A DNA stretch of 64,000 nucleotides from JANNSX01 sp046348995 (GTDB taxonomy: Bacteria > Pseudomonadota > Alphaproteobacteria > Rhizobiales > Hyphomicrobiaceae): positions 90,792-154,791 of the forward strand of contig JAXMDB010000011.1 of the NCBI GenBank assembly GCA_046348995.1, written 5' to 3'. This document shows positions 8,504-16,711 of this stretch, in pieces (within the stretch, counting starts at the first letter, position 1; each line of letters starts with the position of its first letter). Below the pieces are notes generated by a model. The model was not told the DNA's origin and did not search any database. It worked only from the letters and a program-made list of their open reading frames with translations. The position numbers and the translations under genes are program-made.

Positions 8504-9421
8504 CTACGCGGCCCCCGGCGCTGGGCTGGGGCTGAATGTGCCAAACTGCTCGAGCTCGGCCATGAAGGCCTGGCGTTGCTCGAAGTGCACGAGGGCGCCG
8601 GTCGGGAAGGGGTGACGCGTCCAGTTGGGCCGCGCGTCGACCCATGCCGCCTCGCTGAAATCGGCGAAGTCTCCCTTGGTCGCGTGCGGCATCCAGATCG
8701 GCAGGTCGAGCGCCTCGTACACACGGCGGATATCGGCGGAGAACAGTCGGCCTGAGACGAAGGCAAACGGCGCGTAGCGAGCGCCGGGCTGATGCGCGGT
8801 CAGATAGTCGTAGGCGAGCAGCGACTCGTCGATCTCTTTCGAGCCGTAGGTCTTCTCCAAGAAGTACCGGATGCTGACGCGGGAGACGAGCGCGCCCCAC
8901 AGCCCGTCACGCAGCAGCGGCAGCGAGACGATCTTGTGCACACCGGGGATCTCGCGGGTCGCACCTGCCGGCCCCGTGAGCTTCGACGCGCCCTTCTGGA
9001 AGCCTGTCGGGGTGACGAGCACGAGGCTGCTCAGACGCGAGCGCGCACGCAGCGTCGCGCGCGCCAGGAGCTCGCACGAGAGCGACAGGGCGAGTGCGTT
9101 CACCGGCGCGGACCCGTGGCGGTGCGCGATCTCGTCGAGCATGTCGAGGATCGCGTCGACATACAGATCGCGATCGTAGAGCCGGTCGCTGCGATCGGAA
9201 TGCCCGAAGCCCGGAAGGTCGAGCGCGTAGACGCACCATCCGGCCGGTGCCGCGTCCCAGATCGGGCGTACCTCATAGGCGGAGGCGGCGGCGTTGATGC
9301 TGTGGATCAGCAGAACCGGCGTGCCGCGTCCTTTGACAATGTAGGTGATCGGGCCGGCGCGCCTGTTGCAGCTGTGACGCTGTCCAAGCACCGGTTGAGG
9401 CAGATGAGGGGCGTCTGTCAT
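8504..9421 (-). CDS. Alpha/beta-fold hydrolase
   Basis: A 305-residue alpha/beta hydrolase. It has the oxyanion-strand motif VLLIHSINAAASAYE, the DLPGFGHSDRSDR segment and a nucleophile elbow NALALSLSCELL. The usual G-x-S-x-G is changed here to A-L-S-L-S, as in some subfamilies. A C-terminal histidine (ALVHFEQRQAF) and acid (KGDFADF) can complete the triad. The substrate is unknown. ATG 9421 was preferred over an upstream frame extension rich in low-complexity sequence. It is divergent from the RND pump genes and upstream of trpG on the same strand. Confidence 0.8.
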   Translation of the reverse strand: MTDAPHLPQPVLGQRHSCNRRAGPITYIVKGRGTPVLLIHSINAAASAYEVRPIWDAAPAGWCVYALDLPGFGHSDRSDRLYDRDLYVDAILDMLDEIAHRHGSAPVNALALSLSCELLARATLRARSRLSSLVLVTPTGFQKGASKLTGPAGATREIPGVHKIVSLPLLRDGLWGALVSRVSIRYFLEKTYGSKEIDESLLAYDYLTAHQPGARYAPFAFVSGRLFSADIRRVYEALDLPIWMPHATKGDFADFSEAAWVDARPNWTRHPFPTGALVHFEQRQAFMAELEQFGTFSPSPAPGAA

Positions 9422-9719
9422 TGCACCGTCCTTGGCCTGGTCAAGCGCGAAGAACGGCAGCGCGCCGGTGTTGGTTCCGGCGGCGGCAGGACGAGGCCCG
9501 GACAACCGTGCGGCCGCAGCCGCGTCCCTCCTGACAGAACGCTGTCAGCAGGGACGGTGTAGACGCTCCGCGAGGCTTGGTCGAGGGCGCCATGCGGGGC
9601 CGGCACATAGCATGTATGCTGTTGTCGGCCCCGGCGCCCGGCCGAAGGTCTCGACCGCTGCCCCTCGAGCGGCTATGAGCTTGCACGAGCAGCCGAACAC
9701 GCAGACCGCAGAGAGGCTT

Positions 9720-10832
9720 ATGACGCGACAGATTGTGAGCTGGTTGATCGTCGTCGCGGCTATCGCGGGCGTCGGCGGGGGGCTGGCCTATTACAAGCAG
9801 AAGCAGCTTGCGGCGTCGGACGCGGCGGCGTCCGCGGCCTGGGAGCCGGCCGTTGCCGTCGCTTCCGCGCGCGCCCGTGCCGGCACCTGGTCGGTGACGA
9901 CGAAGGCGATCGGTACCGTCGTTGCGCTGCGGATGCTCGAGGTGAAGAACGAGTCGGCCGGCGTGATCGCGACGCTCGGCTTCACGTCCGGCGGCATCGT
10001 CGAGCCCGGCCAGGTGCTCGTCGCCTTCGACGCGCGCGCCGAGGAGGCAGCGCTTGCCGCCTCGAAGGCGGAGATGCAACTCGCCCAGCTGACGCTTGCC
10101 CGGCGCGACAAGCTCCGCAAGAGCTCGGCTTTTTCAGAGCAGGACTACGACAAAGCGCGGCTCGAGCTCGAGACGATGAAGGCGCGTGCGCGCGCGCTCG
10201 AGGTGGTGGTCGAGAAGAAGACGATCAAGGCGCCGTTCCGCGGCCGCATCGGCATCACGAGCCTGCAGCCGGGCACCTACCTCGAAGCCGGCACGCGTAT
10301 TGCCACGCTCCAGGGTGTCGACGACGATGCCTATGTCGACTTCGCCCTGCCGCAAGAAAGTGCGGCAGCCGTACGTGTCGGCTCGACCGTCACGATCGGC
10401 AGCGCCGCCTTCGCCGGCGGCGAGGCCACGGCGGTCGTCGAGGCCGAGAGTGAGGGCGTCGACCCGGTGCGGCGCACCATCGGCTTCCGTGCGCGCGTCA
10501 GCGGCGCCGGTCAGCGCCTCAGGCCCGGCATGTTCGTCGACGTGAGCGCGGTCACGTCGGAGCCCGTCGCGACCGTCCTCGTGCCGCTGACCGCGCTCCG
10601 ACGCTCGGCCCACGGCGAGCATGTGTTCGTCCTGGCGGAAGCCGACGGCAAGCTTCGCGCGCAATACCGGATCGTCAAGACAGGGCCGACGCAAGGCTCG
10701 GACGTCGCCATCGACAATGGCTTGCAGGTGGGCGAGCAGGTGGCGACCGACGGCTCCTTCAAGCTCACCGACGGCGCTCTGGTTCAGCCCGAGACCGTCG
10801 CCGGCGAAGCCGGGCAGACCAGTGCGAATTGA
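9720..10832 (+). CDS. RND efflux periplasmic adaptor (membrane fusion protein)
   Basis: A 370-residue HlyD/AcrA-like adaptor. A single N-terminal membrane anchor (IVSWLIVVAAIAGVGGGLAY) replaces a lipoprotein signal. A lipoyl half-motif follows, then a short alpha-hairpin (AALAASKAEMQLAQLTLARRD), the second lipoyl half (IKAPFRGRIGI), a beta-barrel and a membrane-proximal domain. GAGAGG at 9711-9716 supports ATG 9720 over the longer open frame. It joins the permease encoded 18 nt downstream to an outer-membrane channel that is not encoded here. The short hairpin resembles adaptors of the MexH/MdtA type. Substrate unknown. Confidence 0.9.
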   Translation: MTRQIVSWLIVVAAIAGVGGGLAYYKQKQLAASDAAASAAWEPAVAVASARARAGTWSVTTKAIGTVVALRMLEVKNESAGVIATLGFTSGGIVEPGQVLVAFDARAEEAALAASKAEMQLAQLTLARRDKLRKSSAFSEQDYDKARLELETMKARARALEVVVEKKTIKAPFRGRIGITSLQPGTYLEAGTRIATLQGVDDDAYVDFALPQESAAAVRVGSTVTIGSAAFAGGEATAVVEAESEGVDPVRRTIGFRARVSGAGQRLRPGMFVDVSAVTSEPVATVLVPLTALRRSAHGEHVFVLAEADGKLRAQYRIVKTGPTQGSDVAIDNGLQVGEQVATDGSFKLTDGALVQPETVAGEAGQTSAN

Positions 10833-10850
10833 GCTGAGGCCCGCCCGATC

Positions 10851-13800
10851 ATGTCCGTGATGGAAATGTTCATCCGCCGGCCGGTTCTCGCCATCGTGGT
10901 GAACCTCGCGCTCGTGCTGGTCGGCCTCAGAGCGGCGACGCAGCTGCCTGTCCAGCAATACCCACGCATCGAGAGCTCGTCGGTGGTCGTCACCACGGTC
11001 TATGTCGGCGCCTCGGCGGAGGTGATCCGCGGCTTCGTCACGACGCCGATCGAGCGGGCGGTCTCCTCGATCACCGGCGTCGACTATGTGGAATCGAGCA
11101 GCGTCGCGGGCGTCAGCACCGTCACCGTGCGCCTCAAGCTCAATCATTCGAGCACGGTGGCGCTGGCGGAGGTCGGCAACCGGCTCGATCAGATCCGGAG
11201 CGAGCTGCCCAGCGAGATTGAATCCCCCGTCGTGGAGATCCAGCGGGCCGACCGGCCCTATGCGACCTTCTACGTGGCGGTGACGTCGGAAACGCTGACA
11301 CCGCCGCAGCTGACGGACTACCTGTCGCGCGAAATCCAGCCGCGGTTGTCGACCATCCCTGACGTCCAGCGGGTCGGCCTCGAGGGTGGCCGCCCGCAAG
11401 CGATGCGGATCTGGCTCGATACCGCGCGCCTCGCCGCGTTCGACCTGAGTGCGCTGGATGTTCAAGAGGCGCTTTCTCGCAACAATTTCGTCGCCGCCGT
11501 CGGACAGGCCAAGGGCCGCGACGTGCAGCTCGATCTGCTCGCTGATACGAACCTCAAGACGGTGGACGAGTTCGAGCGCTTGATCGTGCGCGAGGACGGC
11601 GCGCGGGTCGTGCGATTGGGCGACATCGGCCGCGTCGAGCTCAGCGCCGAGGAGCCTTCGGCCAACGTGCGGCACAACGGAAAGGACGCCGTCTATCTGT
11701 CGGTGTGGCCGCTGCCCGGCGCCAACGAGATCAGCGTCGCGCATGCCCTGCGCGCCGCCATCGATCGCCTGAAGCCGATGTTGCCGCCGAAGACGGAGAT
11801 CGCGCTCGCCTTCGACGGCACCGTCTACATGGAGAACTCGATCAAGGAGATCGCGACGACCTTCACCGAGACGGTGGCGATCGTCGGCCTGGTCGTGTTC
11901 CTGTTTCTCGGCTCGCTGCGGAGCGCCTTCGTGCCGCTGGTCACTATCCCGATCTCGCTGATCGGCGCGCTCGCCGCCATGATGGCGATGGGGTTCTCGC
12001 TCAATTTGCTGACGCTGCTCGCGATCGTGCTCTCGGTCGGCATCGTCGTCGACGACGCCATCGTCGTGATCGAGAACGTCACCCGCCACATGCGCGAAGG
12101 GATGGGGCGGATAGATGCGGCACTCGCCTCTGCCCGCCAGCTGTTCGGCCCGATCGTGGCGATGACGATCACGCTGGCGACGGTCTATGCGCCGATCGGC
12201 TTTCTCTCGGGTCTCACCGGCGTGCTCTTCAAGGAGTTCGTGTTCACGCTGGCGACGGCGGTCGTGGTGTCGGGCTTCGTCGCCGTCACGCTCTCGCCCG
12301 TCATGAGCGCCTATGCGGCCGCCGAGGGCGGGCGGGAGAACGCCTATGCGCGCTTCGTCGGCCACACGATCGAGCGGCTTTCCGCAGCCTACGGGCGCCT
12401 GCTCGACGTGCTGCTCAGGGCGAAGTGGCCGGTCCTCTGCTTCGGTCTCTTCGTCTGCCTGCTCGCCGCGCCGCTCGCGCTCTATTCGGGCCAGGAGCTC
12501 GCCCCCGTCGAGGACGAGGGGTTCATTCTGTTGATCGTCAATGCAGCGCCGGACTCCTCGCTCGATTATACGGCGAAGCACATGGACAAGGTTTATGCGA
12601 TCGGCAAAGCGCTGCCCGAGTTCGAGGCGATGTTTGAGATCGTGTTCCCCTCGAACGGGTTCGGTGGCTATCTCCTCAAGAGCTGGCACGACCGGAAGAG
12701 GTCCGCGCACGAGATCCAACCCGAGGTGTACGGCGCGGTCTCCGCGATCAAGGAGCTGCAACTGTTCGCGGTGCTGCCGCCGCCGCTGCCAGGCGCCGGC
12801 AATTTCGATGTCGAGCTGGTTCTCAAGGGCCCCGGCACGCCGCTGCAGCGCGCGGAGTATGCAGCGCAGCTCGTCGGCGCGGCGTTCGGCAGCGGTAAAT
12901 TCCTGTTCGCCGACACCGATCTCAAGGTGGACCTGCCGCAGGTGCTCGTGACGGTCAATCGCGAGCGCGTCGCCGATTTGGGTCTCGACATGGCCGATGT
13001 CGGCCGCCAGCTCGCGATCCTGCTCTCGGGCAACTATGTCAATCGCTTCACGATGGACGGCCGTGCCTACAAGGTCATTCCGCAGGTCGATCGCGACGCG
13101 CGCCTGACGGCCGAGCGCATGCTCGACTACAAGATTCGCTCGGCCAGAGGCACCCAGGTGCCGGTCTCGGCGATCGCGAGCTTGGAGGTGAGTGCCGCGC
13201 CTCGCACGTTGTCGCGGTTCCAGCAGTCGGACAGCTTCCGTGTGTTCGGGGCGGCGGCACCTGGCGTCACGAAGATGGAGGCGCTGGCGGCCCTCGAGGC
13301 GGCAAGCATGTCGATCCTGCCCGACGGCTACACGGTCGACTACGCGGGCGAATCCCGCCAGCTCCGGCAAGAGGGAACGACACTGCTGAGCTCGCTCGGC
13401 TTCGCGCTCGTGCTGATCTACCTCGTGCTGGTTGCCCAATTCGGCAGCTTCCGCGATCCGCTCGTCGTGCTCGCGGGCTCGGTGCCGATGGCGCTGAGCT
13501 CGGCGCTCGTGTTCACGTTCTTAGGGTTCACGACGCTCAACATCTACAGCCAGATCGGGCTCATCACGCTCGTCGGCCTGATCGCCAAGAACGGCATTCT
13601 CATCGTCTCGTTCGCCAACGAGCTGCAGCTTCAGGGGCTGAGCAAGGCGGACGCGATCCGCGAGGCCGCGATGACGCGGCTGCGCCCGGTGCTGATGACG
13701 ACGGCGGCGACGGTTTTCGGCCACTTGCCGCTCGTCTTCGTGACCGGTGCGGGGGCCGAAGCGCGCAACAGCATCGGCATTATGCTCGTCAGCGGCATGG

Positions 13801-13928
13801 CGATCGGCACGTTCTTCACGCTGGTCGTCCTGCCAGTCGTCTACCTGGTGCTGGCAACGCGCCATAAGCCGGCCGCGGATCGCGCGGACGCGGGGGCAGC
13901 GGCGAGCGCGGTTGCGTCGCCCGCGTAG
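10851..13928 (+). CDS. RND-family efflux transporter permease
   Basis: A 1025-residue proton-driven inner-membrane pump of the HAE1/AcrB family. It opens with SVMEMFIRRPVLAIVVN, has two large periplasmic loops and about 12 membrane helices. The proton-relay pair is in VGIVVDDAIVVIENV (TM4) and the TM10 lysine in LVGLIAKNGILIV. The length is normal and no disruption is seen. It forms a two-gene operon with the adaptor; no regulator or outer-membrane factor is adjacent. Family members export drugs, dyes or metabolites. A 1101-codon antisense frame over this gene is a codon-bias shadow. Confidence 0.93.
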   Translation: MSVMEMFIRRPVLAIVVNLALVLVGLRAATQLPVQQYPRIESSSVVVTTVYVGASAEVIRGFVTTPIERAVSSITGVDYVESSSVAGVSTVTVRLKLNHSSTVALAEVGNRLDQIRSELPSEIESPVVEIQRADRPYATFYVAVTSETLTPPQLTDYLSREIQPRLSTIPDVQRVGLEGGRPQAMRIWLDTARLAAFDLSALDVQEALSRNNFVAAVGQAKGRDVQLDLLADTNLKTVDEFERLIVREDGARVVRLGDIGRVELSAEEPSANVRHNGKDAVYLSVWPLPGANEISVAHALRAAIDRLKPMLPPKTEIALAFDGTVYMENSIKEIATTFTETVAIVGLVVFLFLGSLRSAFVPLVTIPISLIGALAAMMAMGFSLNLLTLLAIVLSVGIVVDDAIVVIENVTRHMREGMGRIDAALASARQLFGPIVAMTITLATVYAPIGFLSGLTGVLFKEFVFTLATAVVVSGFVAVTLSPVMSAYAAAEGGRENAYARFVGHTIERLSAAYGRLLDVLLRAKWPVLCFGLFVCLLAAPLALYSGQELAPVEDEGFILLIVNAAPDSSLDYTAKHMDKVYAIGKALPEFEAMFEIVFPSNGFGGYLLKSWHDRKRSAHEIQPEVYGAVSAIKELQLFAVLPPPLPGAGNFDVELVLKGPGTPLQRAEYAAQLVGAAFGSGKFLFADTDLKVDLPQVLVTVNRERVADLGLDMADVGRQLAILLSGNYVNRFTMDGRAYKVIPQVDRDARLTAERMLDYKIRSARGTQVPVSAIASLEVSAAPRTLSRFQQSDSFRVFGAAAPGVTKMEALAALEAASMSILPDGYTVDYAGESRQLRQEGTTLLSSLGFALVLIYLVLVAQFGSFRDPLVVLAGSVPMALSSALVFTFLGFTTLNIYSQIGLITLVGLIAKNGILIVSFANELQLQGLSKADAIREAAMTRLRPVLMTTAATVFGHLPLVFVTGAGAEARNSIGIMLVSGMAIGTFFTLVVLPVVYLVLATRHKPAADRADAGAAASAVASPA

Positions 13929-13930
13929 AA

Positions 13931-13958
13931 AGGGCGCCGCTCGTGTGAGCGACGCCCC
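13931..13958. terminator. Hairpin between convergent genes
   Basis: Directly after the RND permease stop, AGGGCG-CGCTC pairs with GAGCG-CGCCCCT around a GTGT loop. The stem is about 10 bp and GC-rich, with no long T-run. It sits between convergent genes and may end transcription from both sides. Confidence 0.5.
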
Positions 13959-13984
13959 TCGATCAGATCAGCGACGGCGTAGGC

Positions 13985-14380
13985 TTACCGCAGATACGGG
14001 CAGACATACGTGTTGCCGTCGTAGCCGGTGTAGGTGCCCGAACCCCAGTCGAAGCTGCGATAGCGATCGGCGCAGGCGCGACGCGCGTCGTCGGTCGCCC
14101 GGCCCTCGGTGATCGCGTCGGCGATGATGCCGGCCGTGATCGCGCCGAGCACGAGGCCGCCGACGCCGACACCATTGTCGTGATGGCGATGGCGCCAGTG
14201 GCGACGGCCGTCCCGGTTGCGCCAAGCGCGGTTGCCCCGGTGACGCAGCTGCTGAACGAGAACCGTCGAGTTGCCGACGGACTTCGCCGGCGATGGCGCG
14301 TGCAGCGCGGGCGCGGCCGAAGCCGGAAGCGCCGCCGTGGCGGCAATGAGTGCGGTTGCGACGAGTGTTGTCTTGATCAT
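13985..14380 (-). CDS. BA14K-family secreted protein
   Basis: A 131-residue protein with a signal peptide (KTTLVATALIAATAALPASA-type, cut near residue 22). A basic His/Arg-rich stretch follows, then a glycine-rich segment (GLVLGAITAGIIADAI) and the BA14K signature CADRYRSFD with GTYTGYDGN and a C-terminal cysteine. Members were first noted as an immunoreactive 14-kDa protein of Brucella and are common in Hyphomicrobiales. The molecular role is not established; lectin-like activity has been reported for the family. It is monocistronic and converges with the RND permease. Confidence 0.8.
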   Translation of the reverse strand: MIKTTLVATALIAATAALPASAAPALHAPSPAKSVGNSTVLVQQLRHRGNRAWRNRDGRRHWRHRHHDNGVGVGGLVLGAITAGIIADAITEGRATDDARRACADRYRSFDWGSGTYTGYDGNTYVCPYLR

Positions 14381-14441
14381 CTCTAGTCCTCTTCTTGTTG
14401 GCGGCAGGCGTTGCCTGCCTTGCTTGCTTACACGGGCAGGT

Positions 14442-14930
14442 CTAGGCCGCCTTCTTGTTGACGGCGGTTTCGGCGATCTGGGTCAGGAGTGCGTCGGCGT
14501 GCTTCTCCTCGGCGAGATTGGCCTCGAGAAACGAGACCGCATCCTTCTGGCCAATCTGCTTCGCCCACGCGATCAGCGTGCCGTAGCGCGTGATCTCGTA
14601 GTGCTCGACGGCCTGCGCGGATCCGACCATGCCGGCGTCGCGCACCTCCGGATCCTCGATGTCGTCCATGTGCTCCTTGGCTTCGGCAATGATGCCTTCG
14701 ATGGCATCGCACTTCTTGCCGCGGGCCGGCACCTCCATGAGCTCGAAGACCTTCTCGAGCCGGCCGACTTGCCCCTCGGTCTCTTTGCGATGGGTCTCGA
14801 GCGCAGTCCTGAGCTTGGCATCGCCGGCCTTCTTGACCATTCCGGGCAGCGCTTTGAGGATTTGCTTCTCGGCGTAGTAGATGTCCTTCAAGGTCTCGAC
14901 GAATAGGTCTTCCATCGATTTGACGGGCAT
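14442..14930 (-). CDS. Ferritin-like DUF892 protein (YciE/YciF family)
   Basis: A 162-residue all-helical protein. Its N-terminal MEDLFVETLKDIYYAEKQILKALP and the later EHYEITRYGTLIAWAKQIG are the two signatures of the YciE/YciF (DUF892) ferritin-like family. Glu and His residues at these helices could form a di-metal site. Family members are linked to osmotic or general stress, but biochemical function is unsettled. It lies 61 nt downstream of the BA14K start region on the same strand order and is divergent from the small membrane peptide gene. Confidence 0.85.
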   Translation of the reverse strand: MPVKSMEDLFVETLKDIYYAEKQILKALPGMVKKAGDAKLRTALETHRKETEGQVGRLEKVFELMEVPARGKKCDAIEGIIAEAKEHMDDIEDPEVRDAGMVGSAQAVEHYEITRYGTLIAWAKQIGQKDAVSFLEANLAEEKHADALLTQIAETAVNKKAA

Positions 14931-15073
14931 GTCTGATGTCTCCGATATGACGGCGATCGGTTGTGGATGACCGGTGAACGTCGCGTTTCGGCGATCAGTT
15001 CCAGCCGAGCTCGGAACCTTATGAATCCGCGGGGCGTTGCGGTCTGTGTCATTCGGGTTACCGAGTTAAGGCC

Positions 15074-15148
15074 ATGGACAGCATCATCTATCTCGTCGGT
15101 CTGATCGTCATCGTGATGTTCATCTTGGGCCTGCTCGGGCTCCGGTAG
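15074..15148 (+). CDS. 24-residue single-pass membrane peptide
   Basis: A very short frame from ATG 15074 to TAG 15146-15148 that encodes MDSIIYLVGLIVIVMFILGL plus LGLR. It would be one transmembrane helix with a basic C-terminus. It sits 19 nt before the membrane-protein gene at 15168 and could be its leader or partner. AAGG at 15068-15071 lies very close to the start, so translation signals are weak. I recall similar tiny membrane peptides before related genes in Hyphomicrobiales, but this was not checked. Confidence 0.55.
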   Translation: MDSIIYLVGLIVIVMFILGLLGLR

Positions 15149-15167
15149 CTCAAGCGGTTGGTGTGTC

Positions 15168-16091
15168 ATGTCCGATGTCGACGTCGCTCGCGTGTCTCCC
15201 GCAATCGCGGTTTCGCGGCCTGCCTATGTGGAGTGGGGACCGGTTCTCGCCGGCGCATTCCTCGCGGCCGCACTGTCCTTCGTGCTGCTGACTTTCCTCA
15301 CCGCGATCGGGTTCACCGCCGTCTCGCCATGGCCGAGCGAGGGGATGTCGCCGCGCGTGGCGGCGTCGCTCGCGGCGTTCTTTCTGTTGCTTCAGCAGAT
15401 CGCGTCCTTCATGGCCGGCGGCTACGTCGCCGGCCGCATGCGGGCACGCTGGGGCGAAGGCGATCATGATGAGGCCCGCTTTCGCGACGGCTTGCACGGC
15501 GGCTTGGTCTGGGCGATCGGCGTCGTCATTGGAGCCGCGCTGATTTTCTCGACCGCCAGCATGACGGTGCGCACCGGTGTCGCGGCTATTGGGGCTGGCG
15601 CCGCGGTGACGTCCGACCCGATGGACATCGTGCTCGATACTCTACTCAGGCCAGCGAGCGCATCGGCCGCCGAGACAGCGGCAGCGACGCCCGCCGCATC
15701 CGAAGGCGAGGCCACCACGGCGGCGGCTACACCCCGACAGACGGCGGACACCGCTCGCGCCGAGATGAGCCGGATCCTCGCCAAGGCCGTGACCTCGGGC
15801 GGCTTGTCCGAGGCGGATCGCCCCTACCTTGCAAGCCTCGTCGCCGCGCGCACAGGATTGCCGCAGGCGGAGGCCGAGAAGCGCGTCGACCAGGCCGTGA
15901 CGTCGGCGCGAGAGGCGGCCGATACCGCGCGAAAGGGCGCTGCCTTGCTCGGCTTCATCACGGCGGCATCGCTGATCCTGTCGCTCGGCGCCGCGTGGTG
16001 GGCCGCGACGCGTGGCGGACATCATCGCGACACCGAGGTGCCGGCGCGCTTCGTGATGGGTACGATGCGACGGCCGCTCAACCCCACATAA
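15168..16091 (+). CDS. Membrane protein of unknown function
   Basis: A 307-residue inner-membrane protein. Hydrophobic helices occur near residues 24-48, 60-85 and 105-125. An Ala/Thr-rich, probably periplasmic or flexible region (about 150-190) follows, then an amphipathic helix with DTARAEMSRILAKAV. A last helix (LGFITAASLILSLGAAWWAA) precedes a short cytosolic tail. The middle segment (SEADRPYLASLVAARTGLPQAEAEKRVDQAV) looks like a helical pair. I do not recognise a named domain. It follows the 24-residue peptide gene and is probably co-transcribed with it. Confidence 0.75.
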   Translation: MSDVDVARVSPAIAVSRPAYVEWGPVLAGAFLAAALSFVLLTFLTAIGFTAVSPWPSEGMSPRVAASLAAFFLLLQQIASFMAGGYVAGRMRARWGEGDHDEARFRDGLHGGLVWAIGVVIGAALIFSTASMTVRTGVAAIGAGAAVTSDPMDIVLDTLLRPASASAAETAAATPAASEGEATTAAATPRQTADTARAEMSRILAKAVTSGGLSEADRPYLASLVAARTGLPQAEAEKRVDQAVTSAREAADTARKGAALLGFITAASLILSLGAAWWAATRGGHHRDTEVPARFVMGTMRRPLNPT

Positions 16092-16142
16092 GCCGTGCGA
16101 CTTGCTCGGAGAGATCGAGGCCTCGGCGGGCCTCGATTGCTT

Positions 16143-16664
16143 TTACGCCACCGGCAGACGCCGCGGCGACATAAAGAGGCGCAGGATGCCGGTCTTGGGC
16201 GTCGCCTCGGCCCAGCGCGTGGCAGTGAAGTTGAGAACCGCCAATCCTGCGGTCGGAAACTTGGTCCGGATCGCCTCGAGGTCGCTTCGGCGTCCGGCTC
16301 CCGCAAGCTCGAGCGCCAACTCCTGCACACCGGGATTGTGGCCGATCACCATGACGCGCTTGTGCGAACCCGCCCTGGCGAGGATCACGGCACGGATCTC
16401 CTCGGGCTCGGCGAGGTAGAGATCCTCGGTGAAGATGATCTCCGGCGCGGTCATGAGCTCAGCCCGAGCGAGATCGAGCGTTTCTCGCGTCCGTTTGGCG
16501 CTCGAGCAGAGGATGAGATCGGGCTCCATGTCGTGGGCGGCGATGAACCGGCCCATCAGCGGCGCCGCCTCGCGGCCACGCGGGGCGAGCGGGCGGTCGA
16601 TGTCCCGGAGCCCCGGTCTATCGGAGCCGGCCTTGGCGTGGCGAAGGATCAGAAGCGTCAGCAT
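16143..16664 (-). CDS. SixA-type histidine phosphatase
   Basis: A 173-residue histidine-phosphatase-superfamily protein. The phosphohistidine motif is LILRHAKAGS and the second catalytic histidine is in MVIGHNPGVQELA. SSAKRTRET holds the conserved phosphate-binding arginine. SixA of E. coli removes phosphate from histidine-phosphotransfer proteins, so a signalling or PTS-related role is plausible but unproven here. It lies 47 nt downstream of trpE on the same strand and may be read from the ppiD-trpE transcript. Confidence 0.85.
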   Translation of the reverse strand: MLTLLILRHAKAGSDRPGLRDIDRPLAPRGREAAPLMGRFIAAHDMEPDLILCSSAKRTRETLDLARAELMTAPEIIFTEDLYLAEPEEIRAVILARAGSHKRVMVIGHNPGVQELALELAGAGRRSDLEAIRTKFPTAGLAVLNFTATRWAEATPKTGILRLFMSPRRLPVA

Positions 16665-16711
16665 GCGGGAAGATTAAGGGGCCGCGGACCGCTCCGCAAT
16701 TGCCCCTGTGA

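Noticed and set aside
10134..13439. A 1101-codon open frame on the minus strand
   Set aside because: It lies exactly opposite the RND adaptor and permease genes, has a His/Arg/Asp-rich composition typical of antisense frames in GC-rich genes, and no recognisable domain.
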